From UBA11740 sp035635855 (lineage in GTDB: Bacteria; Acidobacteriota; Blastocatellia; Pyrinomonadales; Pyrinomonadaceae), in NCBI GenBank assembly GCA_035635855.1, contig DASQAF010000040.1:62001-126000 (forward strand): DNA of 64,000 nt, in the 5' to 3' direction. The position numbers were made by a program, and so were the translations under genes. Shown here piece by piece: positions 52,599-61,254 of the stretch (the first letter of the stretch is position 1; each line of letters begins with the position of its first letter). Below the pieces are notes generated by a model, which saw only the letters and a list, made by a program, of their open reading frames with translations, was not told the DNA's origin and did not search any database.

Positions 52599-52697
52599 GC
52601 TTCAAAGGAGGAGGGCCCTGGTCGGTGATGGACACGTACCTGGATCTGCCTCCCAAGTTTCCGCAGCACCGATCTGCGGCTCGGCCGCGCTGATGTG

Positions 52698-52811
52698 CGG
52701 CAAGTCTTTGACTTGCCGGAACGTGTTCGCAAGATAGAAAGGGTCTCCGACCCGCTCAGGTCTTGGACCTAATGAACTGAAGCGTTTTTTCGGCAAGTCG
52801 GAGACTTGCCG
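52698..52811. repeat. second inverted pair of CGGCAAGTC palindromes
   Basis: CGGCAAGTC-TTT-GACTTGCCG at 52698-52718 and CGGCAAGTC-GGA-GACTTGCCG at 52791-52811, with GGGTC-TCC-GACCC between. Same layout as 8270-8373. No gene is seen in 52599-52980. Confidence 0.8.
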
Positions 52812-52904
52812 CGCATCAAAGAGGCATAGCCACCCTTTTCATTGTCTGAAGCTTTTCGCCTGTATCCGCGCATATCCGCGGCCCAATTCTCGAACCTCTA
52901 ACTC

Positions 52905-52933
52905 TTGCAGCGATCAGGTCGCTCGGCTATTCT
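52905..52933 (+). promoter_or_regulatory. promoter for the S41 peptidase at 52981
   Basis: TTGCAG at 52905-52910, a 17-base spacer, TATTCT at 52928-52933. It lies about 48 bases before the ATG. Confidence 0.5.
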
Positions 52934-52980
52934 CTGTTCGCGTCCACATCAACTTACGCACGAAGTCGTTAGGCCAATTG

Positions 52981-54567
52981 ATGAATTTGTTCCACAGGAA
53001 GATCACACTGCTCGCGCTGGCCGCGCTTTTTTCGGTCGCGGCCTTCGGACAAGCCGCTAAAGAATCGCCACCCGCTGAGATCGCCGGGCGCTATGAAGGC
53101 TTCGCCGTGGCTACAGTCTACGGACGCGTTCCCCTGGTTGTAGAACTCAGGCATAACAAGCAAGCAATAGTTGGCTCGATGAACACTCCTCTGGGCGACT
53201 TTAATATTGCGCAGGCCCGCTATGCGGACGGTAAGTTGGTGTTCAAGGCTGAATCCTACGACGATGAAGGCGTCATCACGCTAAATTTCAAAGCCGGCCG
53301 ATTCGTCGGCGAGTTTGACGGATTCGGAGACAAGGGCACCGTCGAATTAACCAGAACCGGCCCGCCCAGTCCGGTCCTCGACACTACTCCTACGGACAAT
53401 CTCAACAAAGCGGCCTGGCGGGAAGACTTGCAATACATCGCCGGCGAACTGCCTCGCCGCCACGCGAACGCTTTTCACTTCGTCACCAAGGCACAGTTCG
53501 CGCGCGCCGTTGCGGAGCTTGACGCTCGGATTCCTCAATTGCAGAACAGTGACATCGTGATGGGCTTGAGCCGCATCGTGGCTATGGTTGGTGACGGGCA
53601 TACACACCTGCGCTGGGGACGCCTCTACCGGGGAGTCCCACTCCAACTGTTTTGGTTTGGGAATCAGTTGCGGGTCACGGGCGCTTCGGCCAAATATCGC
53701 AAAGTGGTGGGCACGCGAATCGTGGAGATCGGCGGTGTTTTGGTGACCGAAGCATATGCGCGAGACTTACCATACATTCCTCAAGGTGAGAGTGAAGGGT
53801 TTGTCAGAAGCGCGCACGCAGACCTGAGCACTTACCCGGTGCACTTGCATGCGCTCGGCCTGGCGCCGGATATCACTCATGCTCAATACACCTTCCTCAG
53901 TGACAAAGGGGAGCGATTCAAACTTACCTTGCAGACTATCAAGTCAGACGAGCAAGTAAGCTGGATCGATGCTGAGCGGCGAATGCCTCTGTATAAGCAA
54001 CGTGAAAAGGAACCTCTCTGGTTCACTTACCTGGCTCCTGAGCAGACTGTGTATTTTAACTTCAAAGCCTATCCCAGACGAAAGGATTTCATTAAGTTCT
54101 CGCGGGAGCTTTTTGATTTCATCGACCATCACGCGATTCGGCGGGTCGTCGTAGACATGCGTCAGAACGGCGGTGGCGATTTTACCAGAGGGCGCGATTA
54201 CATCATTTCGGAATTCAAAAAGCGCCCGCGCATCACCCAGAGGGGAATGCTCTACGTCATCGTCGGCAGATGGACCTTTTCGGCTGGCATGTCTAACGCC
54301 GCGGATTTCCGGAACGACCTGCACGCAATCCTGGTGGGCGAGCCGACTGGTGCGCGGCCGAATGGTTATCAGGAGAACCGCGAGTTTTCCTTGCCTAACT
54401 CACACCTCGGCGTCTCGTACTCGACTAAACTCTATAAGTTTCAGGAGCAAGACACGCCCGGCATCATGCCTGATAAAAGGATCGATCCTGATTGGCGGTC
54501 TTACCATCAAGGTAGAGATCCGGCGCTGGCGTGGATCCTAAAACAAGTGATGCCCTCGGGTCAGTAG
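52981..54567 (+). CDS. secreted S41 family peptidase, non-PDZ type
   Basis: Protein of 528 aa from the ATG at 52981. A signal peptide (1-23, ending AAFGQ) precedes a beta domain of about 120 aa, then the S41 tail-protease core: MGLSRIVAMVGDGHTHLRWG, YFNFKAYPRRKDF, RVVVDMRQNGGGDF, and the nucleophile region RWTFSAGMSNAADFRNDL with catalytic Ser in FSAG. The usual PDZ domain was not seen. It likely degrades peptides in the periplasm. Confidence 0.9.
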   Translation: MNLFHRKITLLALAALFSVAAFGQAAKESPPAEIAGRYEGFAVATVYGRVPLVVELRHNKQAIVGSMNTPLGDFNIAQARYADGKLVFKAESYDDEGVITLNFKAGRFVGEFDGFGDKGTVELTRTGPPSPVLDTTPTDNLNKAAWREDLQYIAGELPRRHANAFHFVTKAQFARAVAELDARIPQLQNSDIVMGLSRIVAMVGDGHTHLRWGRLYRGVPLQLFWFGNQLRVTGASAKYRKVVGTRIVEIGGVLVTEAYARDLPYIPQGESEGFVRSAHADLSTYPVHLHALGLAPDITHAQYTFLSDKGERFKLTLQTIKSDEQVSWIDAERRMPLYKQREKEPLWFTYLAPEQTVYFNFKAYPRRKDFIKFSRELFDFIDHHAIRRVVVDMRQNGGGDFTRGRDYIISEFKKRPRITQRGMLYVIVGRWTFSAGMSNAADFRNDLHAILVGEPTGARPNGYQENREFSLPNSHLGVSYSTKLYKFQEQDTPGIMPDKRIDPDWRSYHQGRDPALAWILKQVMPSGQ

Positions 54568-54595
54568 CGGCGTTCATCTGTGGCCAATTCTTCCC

Positions 54596-54626
54596 CTCGA
54601 CTCTCTGACGCAAACCGTGATACAAA
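54596..54626 (+). promoter_or_regulatory. CTCGAC-N19-TACAA motif, copy 3
   Basis: CTCGAC at 54596-54601, a 19-base spacer ending AACCGTGA, TACAAA at 54621-54626. It lies about 112 bases before the beta-helix gene. Confidence 0.55.
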
Positions 54627-54737
54627 CGCGCCTTCAGCGACGATTTTCCGAGCGGCGAGTCCCGACTCTCAAGAAATCACTGATGTCCTTCAAGAAGAAC
54701 ACACACTCTCGACTACTTTTTCATGGAGAAAATAAAG

Positions 54738-55370
54738 ATGAATAAACTTCGATTGGCTTTTCGCGCCGTGCTTTTCGTTTCAATCACACTGACACTCGCC
54801 TCACTCGGTCACGCTCAGGCGACTCGCACCTGGGTTTCAGGCGTCGGAGATGACGTTAACCCGTGCAGCCGCACCGCGCCCTGCAAGACTTTCGCCGGTG
54901 CGATATCAAAGACAGCTACGGGCGGCGAAATCGACGCTCTTGATCCAGGGGGATTCGGGACGGTCACAATAAGTAAATCCATCACCATAGATGGTACGGG
55001 AGTATTGGCGGGCATACTTGCTGCGGGCACTAACGGGATTACGATTAACGCTAAGGAGGCCACGAATTTAATATCGGTCCGCCTGCGCGGTCTTTCGATA
55101 AACGGTATCGGTTCCGGCCTAAACGGAATCAACGTCATTGCCGCCGACAAAGTTGTGATTGAGGACTGTATCATCGACGGCTTTAATGTAAATGGACTGA
55201 ATGTTGCCGCTGGCAAAGTGTTTGTAAAGAACACGACCATCAGAAACAACAAGGTCGGAGTCAATGCAGCCGCCAGTAGCTCGGTGGCCATCACTGACGT
55301 CGCAGTGGTTTTTAACGGCACGGCTTTGGTTGGCAGTCCGACGAAGTTCAATAATGTCGTTGTCTTCTAG
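54738..55370 (+). CDS. secreted right-handed beta-helix protein
   Basis: Protein of 210 aa from the ATG at 54738, with GGAGA about nine bases upstream; an ATG at 54723 is also possible. A signal peptide (about 1-26, ending GHAQ) precedes TRTWVSGVGDDVNPCSRTAPC, a two-Cys opener, then parallel beta-helix rungs (IDALDPGGFGTVTISKSITIDG, LRGLSINGIGSGLNGINVI, VVIEDCIIDGFNVNGL). Such proteins bind or cut polysaccharides; no pectate-lyase catalytic residues were identified. The N-terminus resembles exported proteins of other soil bacteria. Confidence 0.85.
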   Translation: MNKLRLAFRAVLFVSITLTLASLGHAQATRTWVSGVGDDVNPCSRTAPCKTFAGAISKTATGGEIDALDPGGFGTVTISKSITIDGTGVLAGILAAGTNGITINAKEATNLISVRLRGLSINGIGSGLNGINVIAADKVVIEDCIIDGFNVNGLNVAAGKVFVKNTTIRNNKVGVNAAASSSVAITDVAVVFNGTALVGSPTKFNNVVVF

Positions 55371-55600
55371 AATCGATAGCTACTGGATCTTAGGCCAATT
55401 CTTATTAGCCGCTGATTTACGCGGATAGGGGCGGATTAGAAATGGCTGCATAGCAACGAACGGTTTACCAGGGTTCTTGAACTCTTTAACTCTTTAATTG
55501 CTTTTCTTATCGGCGTTCATCTGGGGCTGATTCCTTCAGCAGTCCACTTCACGGACTCAGTTTTTCTTCGCCTCCCCGTGGGAGGGGATTGAGGGGAGTC

Positions 55601-56053
55601 ATGACGGCTGCTGAGGCATTGGCGTTTGTCGAAGAACACGGAGTGGTCCTGGTGTCAGGCAAAGGCCCTCGGCCTCGACTGACCGAAACAATTGCCGGCG
55701 AACCCATCAAAGGAAGCTGGTGGGGCCATCCGAAGAGTCATCAGATCTTCGCGATACTTGAGGTCGTGACTGAGTCTGAAGATGTTCTTGTTTGTCGTCT
55801 GGTCAAAGGAAAGATCACTCTGGTACATCGCCGCCTGTGGCCGGCGCTGGTTCGACTTGCCAACCGATTTCCACCCGATCAGATCGCGAAGGTACGTCAG
55901 GAACACACAGCCAGTGGTCGTCACGTGAACCAGGAAGTTCCCTTCCCGCGATGGGTCCCGGCGGAGGTATTAAAGCAGGCAAAGTCTCTTAGTGAAGAGA
56001 AAGCGATCGCCGCGCTCGGCGAGTGGGCTGTCGGGGAATTAGCCCGACCGTAA
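55601..56053 (+). CDS. conserved hypothetical protein
   Basis: Protein of 150 aa from the ATG at 55601, with GAGGGGAG just upstream; not recognised. The N-terminus MTAAEALAFVEEHGVVLVSG, then TETIAGEPIKGSWWGHPKSHQIF and LVCRLVKGKITLVHRRLWPALVRLA, suggests a small alpha/beta protein. No signal peptide or cysteine cluster is seen. Its stop and last codons lie within a GCCCGACCGTAAGGAGGGC palindrome, so the 3' end is repeat-derived. No neighbour gives a clue. Confidence 0.75.
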   Translation: MTAAEALAFVEEHGVVLVSGKGPRPRLTETIAGEPIKGSWWGHPKSHQIFAILEVVTESEDVLVCRLVKGKITLVHRRLWPALVRLANRFPPDQIAKVRQEHTASGRHVNQEVPFPRWVPAEVLKQAKSLSEEKAIAALGEWAVGELARP

Positions 56054-56254
56054 GGAGGGCTCTTGTACAGAACCGGGAGCGATAGCGACCGGATGCTTTT
56101 GGACTGCGGTGGCAAGCGTAGCGCGACACCGCTGTGGATTCGCAATCACGATCTCTCAAGACTTATCCAAAGCGCCGTCGACGCTTCGCTCTGCCGGCGC
56201 ACTCCAAATTTGTTGAGTGGCAGCATCCCCTCGCTACCGCTCGGGGTTCTGTGC
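56041..56254. repeat. mosaic of palindromes between 55601 gene and the 56460 cluster
   Basis: AGCCCGACCGTAAGGAGGGC at 56041-56060, CAGAACC-type repeat at 56068-56095, then a GCGGTGGCAAGCG/CGCTTCGCTCTGCCGGC hairpin region, and finally the CAGAACC element inverted (ending GGGGTTCTGTGC). No gene is seen in 56054-56459. Confidence 0.65.
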
Positions 56255-56317
56255 CTTTTGTCTTATACGCGCTGATCCGTGTTTATACGCGGCTAATCTC
56301 CTTCGACCGCAAAATTC

Positions 56318-56348
56318 ATTGCAAGCCTCACGCAAACCGTGATACAAG
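56318..56348 (+). promoter_or_regulatory. CTCGAC-N19-TACAA-like motif, copy 4
   Basis: ATTGCA at 56318-56323 in place of CTCGAC, a 19-base spacer ending AACCGTGA, TACAAG at 56343-56348. The inner CGCAAACCGTGATACAA equals copy 3. It lies about 112 bases before the unknown-gene cluster. Confidence 0.5.
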
Positions 56349-56459
56349 GTGCTGCCAAGACGGCGATTCGCATCGATCTTAACCCGAAGAACATCCTTCG
56401 ACCCTAACCGCAAAGAAGGATATTGATTTCTTGGCTACTTAAATCCACACGGAGGCCGC

Positions 56460-56807
56460 ATGATTTCCAGAATCGACTTTGATAAACGCCCGTTTTCACC
56501 GGGTGAGACCCGCCCCATTGCTATAGAGGGGAGCGCCCCCATTGGCGTGCGAGTTAGTTGCTTTATCTTCAAACCCCCGCCTCCTGACTATAAGCCGTGT
56601 GACGCTTGTGGCGTCCTTAACCTGAATTCGGGGGAGGTTGCTCAAATCAGAGCGGACCGGCGCACCTTTGCCGAAAAAGGAGGAGAACTCCACCTGGAGA
56701 TCATTGACGCTGACGGAGATGGGAGAGAGATTCGAGTAAAGGTAGCAGCGTTTGAGGCTGAAAACGTCAGCCAACTGGCAGAGATGTCTGAGCGAGAGGA
56801 TGCGTAA
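56460..56807 (+). CDS. unknown protein, first gene of the 56460-59479 cluster
   Basis: Protein of 115 aa, not recognised. No signal peptide. Two cysteines in a C-D-A-C knuckle (YKPCDACGVLNL) and strand-like segments (VRVSCFIFKPPPP, GELHLEIIDADGDGREIRVKVAAF) suggest an Ig-like beta fold. Its TAA overlaps the next gene's ATG (TAATG at 56805-56809), so translation is coupled. It sits behind copy 4 of the shared promoter motif. Confidence 0.7.
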   Translation: MISRIDFDKRPFSPGETRPIAIEGSAPIGVRVSCFIFKPPPPDYKPCDACGVLNLNSGEVAQIRADRRTFAEKGGELHLEIIDADGDGREIRVKVAAFEAENVSQLAEMSEREDA

Positions 56808-57376
56808 TGTCAACTGCCATTGAGGAAGAATACAAACAACTGACGGCCGATCTCGCGTTCCAACAAACGAAATTGAAGGAGCAGTGGGACAATGCTAAGC
56901 AGAAATTGGCTGACTTGGCCAGTTCTGTAAAGTGGCGAAAATTTGTCGCGATCGTATTTCGAGGCGTATTTGTGCTTGGAGGTTTCGCTATCAGCCTTGG
57001 TCTCCCGGGCTATTGGCCGCGAATCGTTGGCGGCATGGTGACATTAGTCGGGTTAATCGATAACCAATGGCTATTCAACCACGAGATACTGATGTTCAAT
57101 ACGCCCGCGAGAAACGCGTTCCGAAAGCTCCTGGACAAGATCGCGAATGACTTTACCGACGCGTTCTCACCCTTTCCGCCGGACCAATCCAAGTCTGCTG
57201 CACAAAACGCGCGTCTCACTGCTCTTGTCTCCAATGTCAAGCTAGCGAAGACCGCCCTCTTCAATGGCTCTGGGCGCATTACAGACGCACTGGACAATAA
57301 GGAACTCGGTGTTCTTAAGAAGCTGGCCGTTACCCCAGAAACCACGGCTGGATCGAATACACCGCTTGTGCCTTGA
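56807..57376 (+). CDS. unknown two-helix membrane protein
   Basis: Protein of 189 aa. Residues 1-45 form an amphipathic coiled-coil-like helix (LTADLAFQQTKLKEQWDNAKQKLADL), followed by two membrane helices (about 47-64 and 69-87), then a soluble helical tail (NAFRKLLDKIANDFTDAF, ALVSNVKLAKTALF). Two-helix proteins with coiled coils occur among membrane effectors (SLATT-like), but no such signature is clear. It is translationally coupled to the upstream gene. Confidence 0.7.
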   Translation: MSTAIEEEYKQLTADLAFQQTKLKEQWDNAKQKLADLASSVKWRKFVAIVFRGVFVLGGFAISLGLPGYWPRIVGGMVTLVGLIDNQWLFNHEILMFNTPARNAFRKLLDKIANDFTDAFSPFPPDQSKSAAQNARLTALVSNVKLAKTALFNGSGRITDALDNKELGVLKKLAVTPETTAGSNTPLVP

Positions 57377-57493
57377 AAAGCCGAGATCCTGCGGGCGCTT
57401 CTGAGGGGCGACGATTCCCGAGCGAGACTCCCGGAGTCATCACTCATTACTCATAATGCATGATTGTTTTCGCGATGCGAGGAGGAGTAGCTT

Positions 57494-57859
57494 ATGTCTC
57501 TTGCTGCTGAAGCTTTGACCGGTATTGGATTATGGCTCACGCGAAGGGAAAGGAAACAGGACCGAGATGATACGGCGGTAGGTAGCGTTTTAACCGCAGT
57601 TAACTCGACAAAGAGTTATACAGCACGTCTCGATCGCGGGGAACCAGTCGATTATCAGCTAGAAGCTCAATTGGCGGCGCTTTGGACGACAGCAGCCGTT
57701 CACATCCGCCGAACTGATGCAGACCTTGCCGACAGATTACAAATGAAGGCTGAATATTGGACAAACCCTCGGGAATGGAAGGATGAAGAGGTCGTCAACA
57801 ATAGGATCCAAATCGATGTGATCGCAGCAGAAGCGAGACGATTGCTACGCGCGATGTAG
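57494..57859 (+). CDS. unknown helical protein
   Basis: Protein of 121 aa, not recognised. It is mostly helical and charged (GLWLTRRERKQDRDDTAVGSV, LEAQLAALWTTAAVHIRRTDADLADRLQMKAEYW), with no signal peptide or membrane segment. GAGGAGGAG precedes the ATG. Its upstream gap holds GCGAGACTCCCG, which recurs before the next gene. Confidence 0.68.
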   Translation: MSLAAEALTGIGLWLTRRERKQDRDDTAVGSVLTAVNSTKSYTARLDRGEPVDYQLEAQLAALWTTAAVHIRRTDADLADRLQMKAEYWTNPREWKDEEVVNNRIQIDVIAAEARRLLRAM

Positions 57860-57916
57860 AACCAAGCGAGACTCCCGAGCTAACTTGTTGTATGTCACGA
57901 AATCAGAGGACGAACA

Positions 57917-59479
57917 ATGTCAGAAAAGCTCCCCAAGCCGATGATGCAGAATAAATCAAAACTGGTTGATGCAGTATTCCAGAGAGTTACGTCAGTAAGA
58001 ACACCTGTTCAACTAATCAGTTTTCTCCTGGCGATTGCCTTCGCAATAGTCGTGTTTCAGCTCAGTCCAGCAGCAAACCTATTGGCATTCGTAATTCTGT
58101 TGTTACCCTTCATCCTCTTAGTTCTCGTTGTAAACAAGAAGATCCTAGAAACACTCAGCAGCGGCGGCTATGTGCTCCTGATTATCTCGAGCCTATTAAT
58201 CAGCGGCTCCTTCATAATGTCTGCTTACGTGGCCCTTGTTCTCGTTCGCTCATCGCAGGAAGGATTGGTTCAGACCTCCAGCAATGCGCTATTGCAGCCG
58301 GCAAAGAAGTCGAAAGTTCAAGACATTAAGGATGCGAATTTTAGACTGACTAACTACTTGGACAGCTACAAACTTATTTCGGGCTATTACCACCAAGCCT
58401 TAATGGAATGCTTCGATCCTCGAAATAGCAAGGACCCTTATTCCACCGTCGCGCTCCTTCGGAAGGAATTAGACACTTTGATTATCAAGATTCTCTCGGT
58501 CCGGAGTTCTGAGTTGAATGACATGTACGGTCAGGAAGAAATCAACAAGCGCGTCCTGAAATTACAAGAAAGCATATTGGCCTTGGACTCCACGCGATAT
58601 TTTTGGGACGTTGTTCTTCGAATTTACGGCGAAGAGGGCAAGACCTATAAAATAGATGACATCATCGATACTAAGGGATGGAATTTGAGCGAATCCGAGA
58701 TGATTGAGGTAAGGCAAGTCGGCTTCTCTGGAATTGAGGCCGATCTGATTCGTGCGCTCGGTAGGGATATCGTGGTCAAGCCTATCAATGGTTTTCAATC
58801 TCAAGATATTGATTCAATAAGGAATGCGTTACGATCTCTAGGTTATTCAGCGGATTCCTCAGACTCGCTGAATGCGACAGAAATATTAAACAAGTACAAG
58901 GGTTCTATTGCCGCCTTCTATACGCCGGAAGACCAGAATCAGCCTTTCTACAAGCTTGCTGGAGGTGGAGTGGAAGGTCAGATTCCCATCTACCTCGCTC
59001 TTTACGACACTGGGTTGCTAGATTTCAAAAAGTTCTTTCTCAAATATTCTCCTGTGAAGTCACATCAAATTCTCTTGGAGCTAATGGAGCGGCGAATTTC
59101 ACTCTTTGACATTGATGACCTCGATAAACTAACAGAAGCCATACTGCAACAAAAGGCGGGCGTACGAAGTGCGCGGGAACAGTCAAATACTGTTTTGTTC
59201 AAAATACGCGATGGAATGAAAGAGCGACTGACTGGCTCTGCGGAAGTTCAAGCGGTACTTTCGTCGGCTACAGTGGAAGAATACTTCACAAAAAGTCTAA
59301 GGCTGTTTGTAAGGAAGGCTAACAAGCCAGAGGAACGCGATCTGTTCGTCGGCATACACTCCTTTGTATTCCTTGGCCAAACTGAGGTAACAAGTGAGTA
59401 CGGACAAATGCTTCAGGAAATGCTTTCTTACTACAACGTGTTTGAGACTGATCTTATGATAGGTGCGCTGGACCAGTAG
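57917..59479 (+). CDS. unknown membrane-anchored protein, A+T-rich
   Basis: Protein of 520 aa. Residues 1-28 are cytosolic and basic, followed by three membrane helices (about 32-52, 55-76, 83-108). The remaining 400 residues are soluble and helix-rich, with YFWDVVLRIYGEEGKTYKIDDI and ILLELMERRISLFDIDDLDKL. No nucleotide-binding or protease motif was found. The codon use is clearly richer in A+T than flanking genes. This favours recent gain. It sits with three other unrecognised genes; nothing in the sequence tells the function. Confidence 0.72.
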   Translation: MSEKLPKPMMQNKSKLVDAVFQRVTSVRTPVQLISFLLAIAFAIVVFQLSPAANLLAFVILLLPFILLVLVVNKKILETLSSGGYVLLIISSLLISGSFIMSAYVALVLVRSSQEGLVQTSSNALLQPAKKSKVQDIKDANFRLTNYLDSYKLISGYYHQALMECFDPRNSKDPYSTVALLRKELDTLIIKILSVRSSELNDMYGQEEINKRVLKLQESILALDSTRYFWDVVLRIYGEEGKTYKIDDIIDTKGWNLSESEMIEVRQVGFSGIEADLIRALGRDIVVKPINGFQSQDIDSIRNALRSLGYSADSSDSLNATEILNKYKGSIAAFYTPEDQNQPFYKLAGGGVEGQIPIYLALYDTGLLDFKKFFLKYSPVKSHQILLELMERRISLFDIDDLDKLTEAILQQKAGVRSAREQSNTVLFKIRDGMKERLTGSAEVQAVLSSATVEEYFTKSLRLFVRKANKPEERDLFVGIHSFVFLGQTEVTSEYGQMLQEMLSYYNVFETDLMIGALDQ

Positions 59480-59490
59480 ATACATATTTG

Positions 59491-60441
59491 GTGAAGAGAA
59501 TCTTGCTCACTTACGCTTTCCTTCTAATCGCTTTCACGTCAGCCTGCTCAAGAAGCGGTCCCACCCAAGAGAAAGCAGCAGGCACAAAGCAGGAGGGGAG
59601 CCAACGCCAAGAACTGCAAAACCAGAAGTTACAAAACCAACTCGCCCAGATAGCTTCCGCCGCCAAGGGCAAGGTCGGAGTCGCCGCAACCGTGCTGGAA
59701 ACCGGCGAGACAGTCTCGCTCAACCCCCACGATCACTTTCCGATGCAGAGCGTCTACAAACTTCCCATCGGCATGGCGGTGATGAAGCAGGTTGATGCCG
59801 GAAAGATCAAGCTCGAGCAGAAGGTGCGGGTCACGAAAGATGATTTCGGTAGGCGAGGGCAACACGGTCCGATTCGCGACAAGAATCCAGACGGCGCCGA
59901 GATGAGCGTCAGGGACTTACTTCGATATGCGATTTCGGAAAGCGATGGCACGGCCTCAGATGTACTAATGCGACTCGCCGGCGGACCGGGAGCGATTCAG
60001 TCTTATCTGAGCGAACTAAAAATCAACGACATGATCGTGCTCAACACTGAAAAGGAGATTGGTCAGGATTGGCAGACGCAATATCGCAACTGGGCTTCAC
60101 CTGAAGCAGCAATTGCTTTGCTGCGCGCGCTGCAAGAAAGGCGCGGGCTTTCGGAATCGAGCCAGTCGCTGTTGCTGAAATACTTAATCGAATCGACACC
60201 GGGTCAGAAGCGCCTGAAAGGTCTCTTGCCAGCCGGCACGGACGTTGCGCACAAGACCGGGACGTCGGGAACTCAGAACGGCATCACTGCGGCGACGAAT
60301 GATATCGGAATCATTACGCTAAAGAATGGACGGCATCTCGTCATTGCAGTCTTTGTTTCGGATTCGCCGGCGGATGAAGCGACGCGTGAGGGAGTGATTG
60401 CGAAGATCGCGAAGGCGGCGTGGGACGCCTACGGAAAATAG
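59491..60441 (+). CDS. class A beta-lactamase-like lipoprotein
   Basis: Protein of about 316 aa (GTG at 59491; a TTG three bases earlier is possible). A signal sequence ends in a lipobox-like T-S-A-C19. Catalytic motifs: S87-V-Y-K90, S151-D152-G153 in place of S-D-N, an E-containing omega-loop region (NTEKEIGQDWQTQYRNWASP) and K-T-G in VAHKTGTSG. Spacing is closest to the CfxA/PER-type subgroup of class A. It should hydrolyse beta-lactams or bind penicillins at the membrane; Asn to Gly in the second motif may narrow this. No regulator gene is adjacent. Confidence 0.9.
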   Translation: MKRILLTYAFLLIAFTSACSRSGPTQEKAAGTKQEGSQRQELQNQKLQNQLAQIASAAKGKVGVAATVLETGETVSLNPHDHFPMQSVYKLPIGMAVMKQVDAGKIKLEQKVRVTKDDFGRRGQHGPIRDKNPDGAEMSVRDLLRYAISESDGTASDVLMRLAGGPGAIQSYLSELKINDMIVLNTEKEIGQDWQTQYRNWASPEAAIALLRALQERRGLSESSQSLLLKYLIESTPGQKRLKGLLPAGTDVAHKTGTSGTQNGITAATNDIGIITLKNGRHLVIAVFVSDSPADEATREGVIAKIAKAAWDAYGK

Positions 60442-60593
60442 TTCATCCGCAGATTGCGCAGATTACACAGATTTCAAAAAGTAACGGGGATACAAAACAT
60501 AGCTCACGTGTTGGCTTGTCAGTACTGCCTGTGTGGCTGTTTCTTTTGAATCTGAGTAATCTGTGTAATCTGAGTAATCTGCGGAGAAAATTT
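60442..60593. repeat. inverted AGATTACGCAGATTACAC repeat
   Basis: CGCAGATTGCGCAGATTACA near 60450-60469 is mirrored by TGTGTAATCTGAGTAATCTG at 60569-60588. It belongs to the family also at 60992, 61061, 62586 and 62682. Confidence 0.65.
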
Positions 60594-60594
60594 G

Positions 60595-60987
60595 ATGACG
60601 ATCAAATTCAGTCGCTGGCTCGCCATCGTCGGTGGCTTCGTTCTTCCGCTGGCCGAAACCATCCGGCGCTGGAGCACCTGGCGGGAGTCTCCGGCGAATC
60701 TCTTTGACGATTACGTCATCGGGGCCTTCCTGCTATATGGAGCGTGGCGCGTGGGCAAAGACCCTCGCAACGGTCAAAGGTATCTGGCGGCGGCGTGGGC
60801 TTTTGCCTGCGGCATGGGTTATTTCAGTTTCTTCAGGCAATTGGAGAGGGTGCAGTTGCACGAGGCCGACCCTGCTCCAATCTCTTCCGAGTCGGTGTTG
60901 ATAATCAAAGGAGTCATGTGGGGCCTGGCAATCGTGGCGTTGGCGTTGACCTTAAGACGCCTGCCGGAAGCGTCGAGTAAATCGTAA
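60595..60987 (+). CDS. small membrane protein of unknown function
   Basis: Protein of 130 aa from the ATG at 60595. Three predicted membrane helices (about 7-21, 41-56, 66-82) and a fourth near the end (ESVLIIKGVMWGLAIVALAL). No conserved motif was recognised. The start sits one codon after a TTG, beside a repeat end. No membrane partner is adjacent. Confidence 0.65.
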   Translation: MTIKFSRWLAIVGGFVLPLAETIRRWSTWRESPANLFDDYVIGAFLLYGAWRVGKDPRNGQRYLAAAWAFACGMGYFSFFRQLERVQLHEADPAPISSESVLIIKGVMWGLAIVALALTLRRLPEASSKS

Positions 60988-61080
60988 GACTATCCACAGA
61001 TTACGCAGATTACACAGACAAAGCAGAAAGAAGAGAGCAAAGGCAGCAGCTTTGTCATGTAATCTGCGTAATCTATGGAG
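60988..61080. repeat. inverted pair of AGATTACGCAGATTACACAG repeats
   Basis: ATCCACAGATTACGCAGATT at 60992-61011 and TGTAATCTGCGTAATCTATG at about 61059-61078. No gene is seen in 60988-61254. Confidence 0.6.
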
Positions 61081-61254
61081 AGATAACAACTAATTTCATC
61101 CTACTATCTGGTTTTTCCTGCACCTCTCAATCAAATCGTCCGTAAAGACCTTCGGAATGCTGCGGATCGTACAGCAGCCATTCTGGCATCGTGATTGCTA
61201 TCAAGGGCAGACGGCAGAAAGCAAAAGGCAGGAGGCACGAACCCGGAGCCAGAA

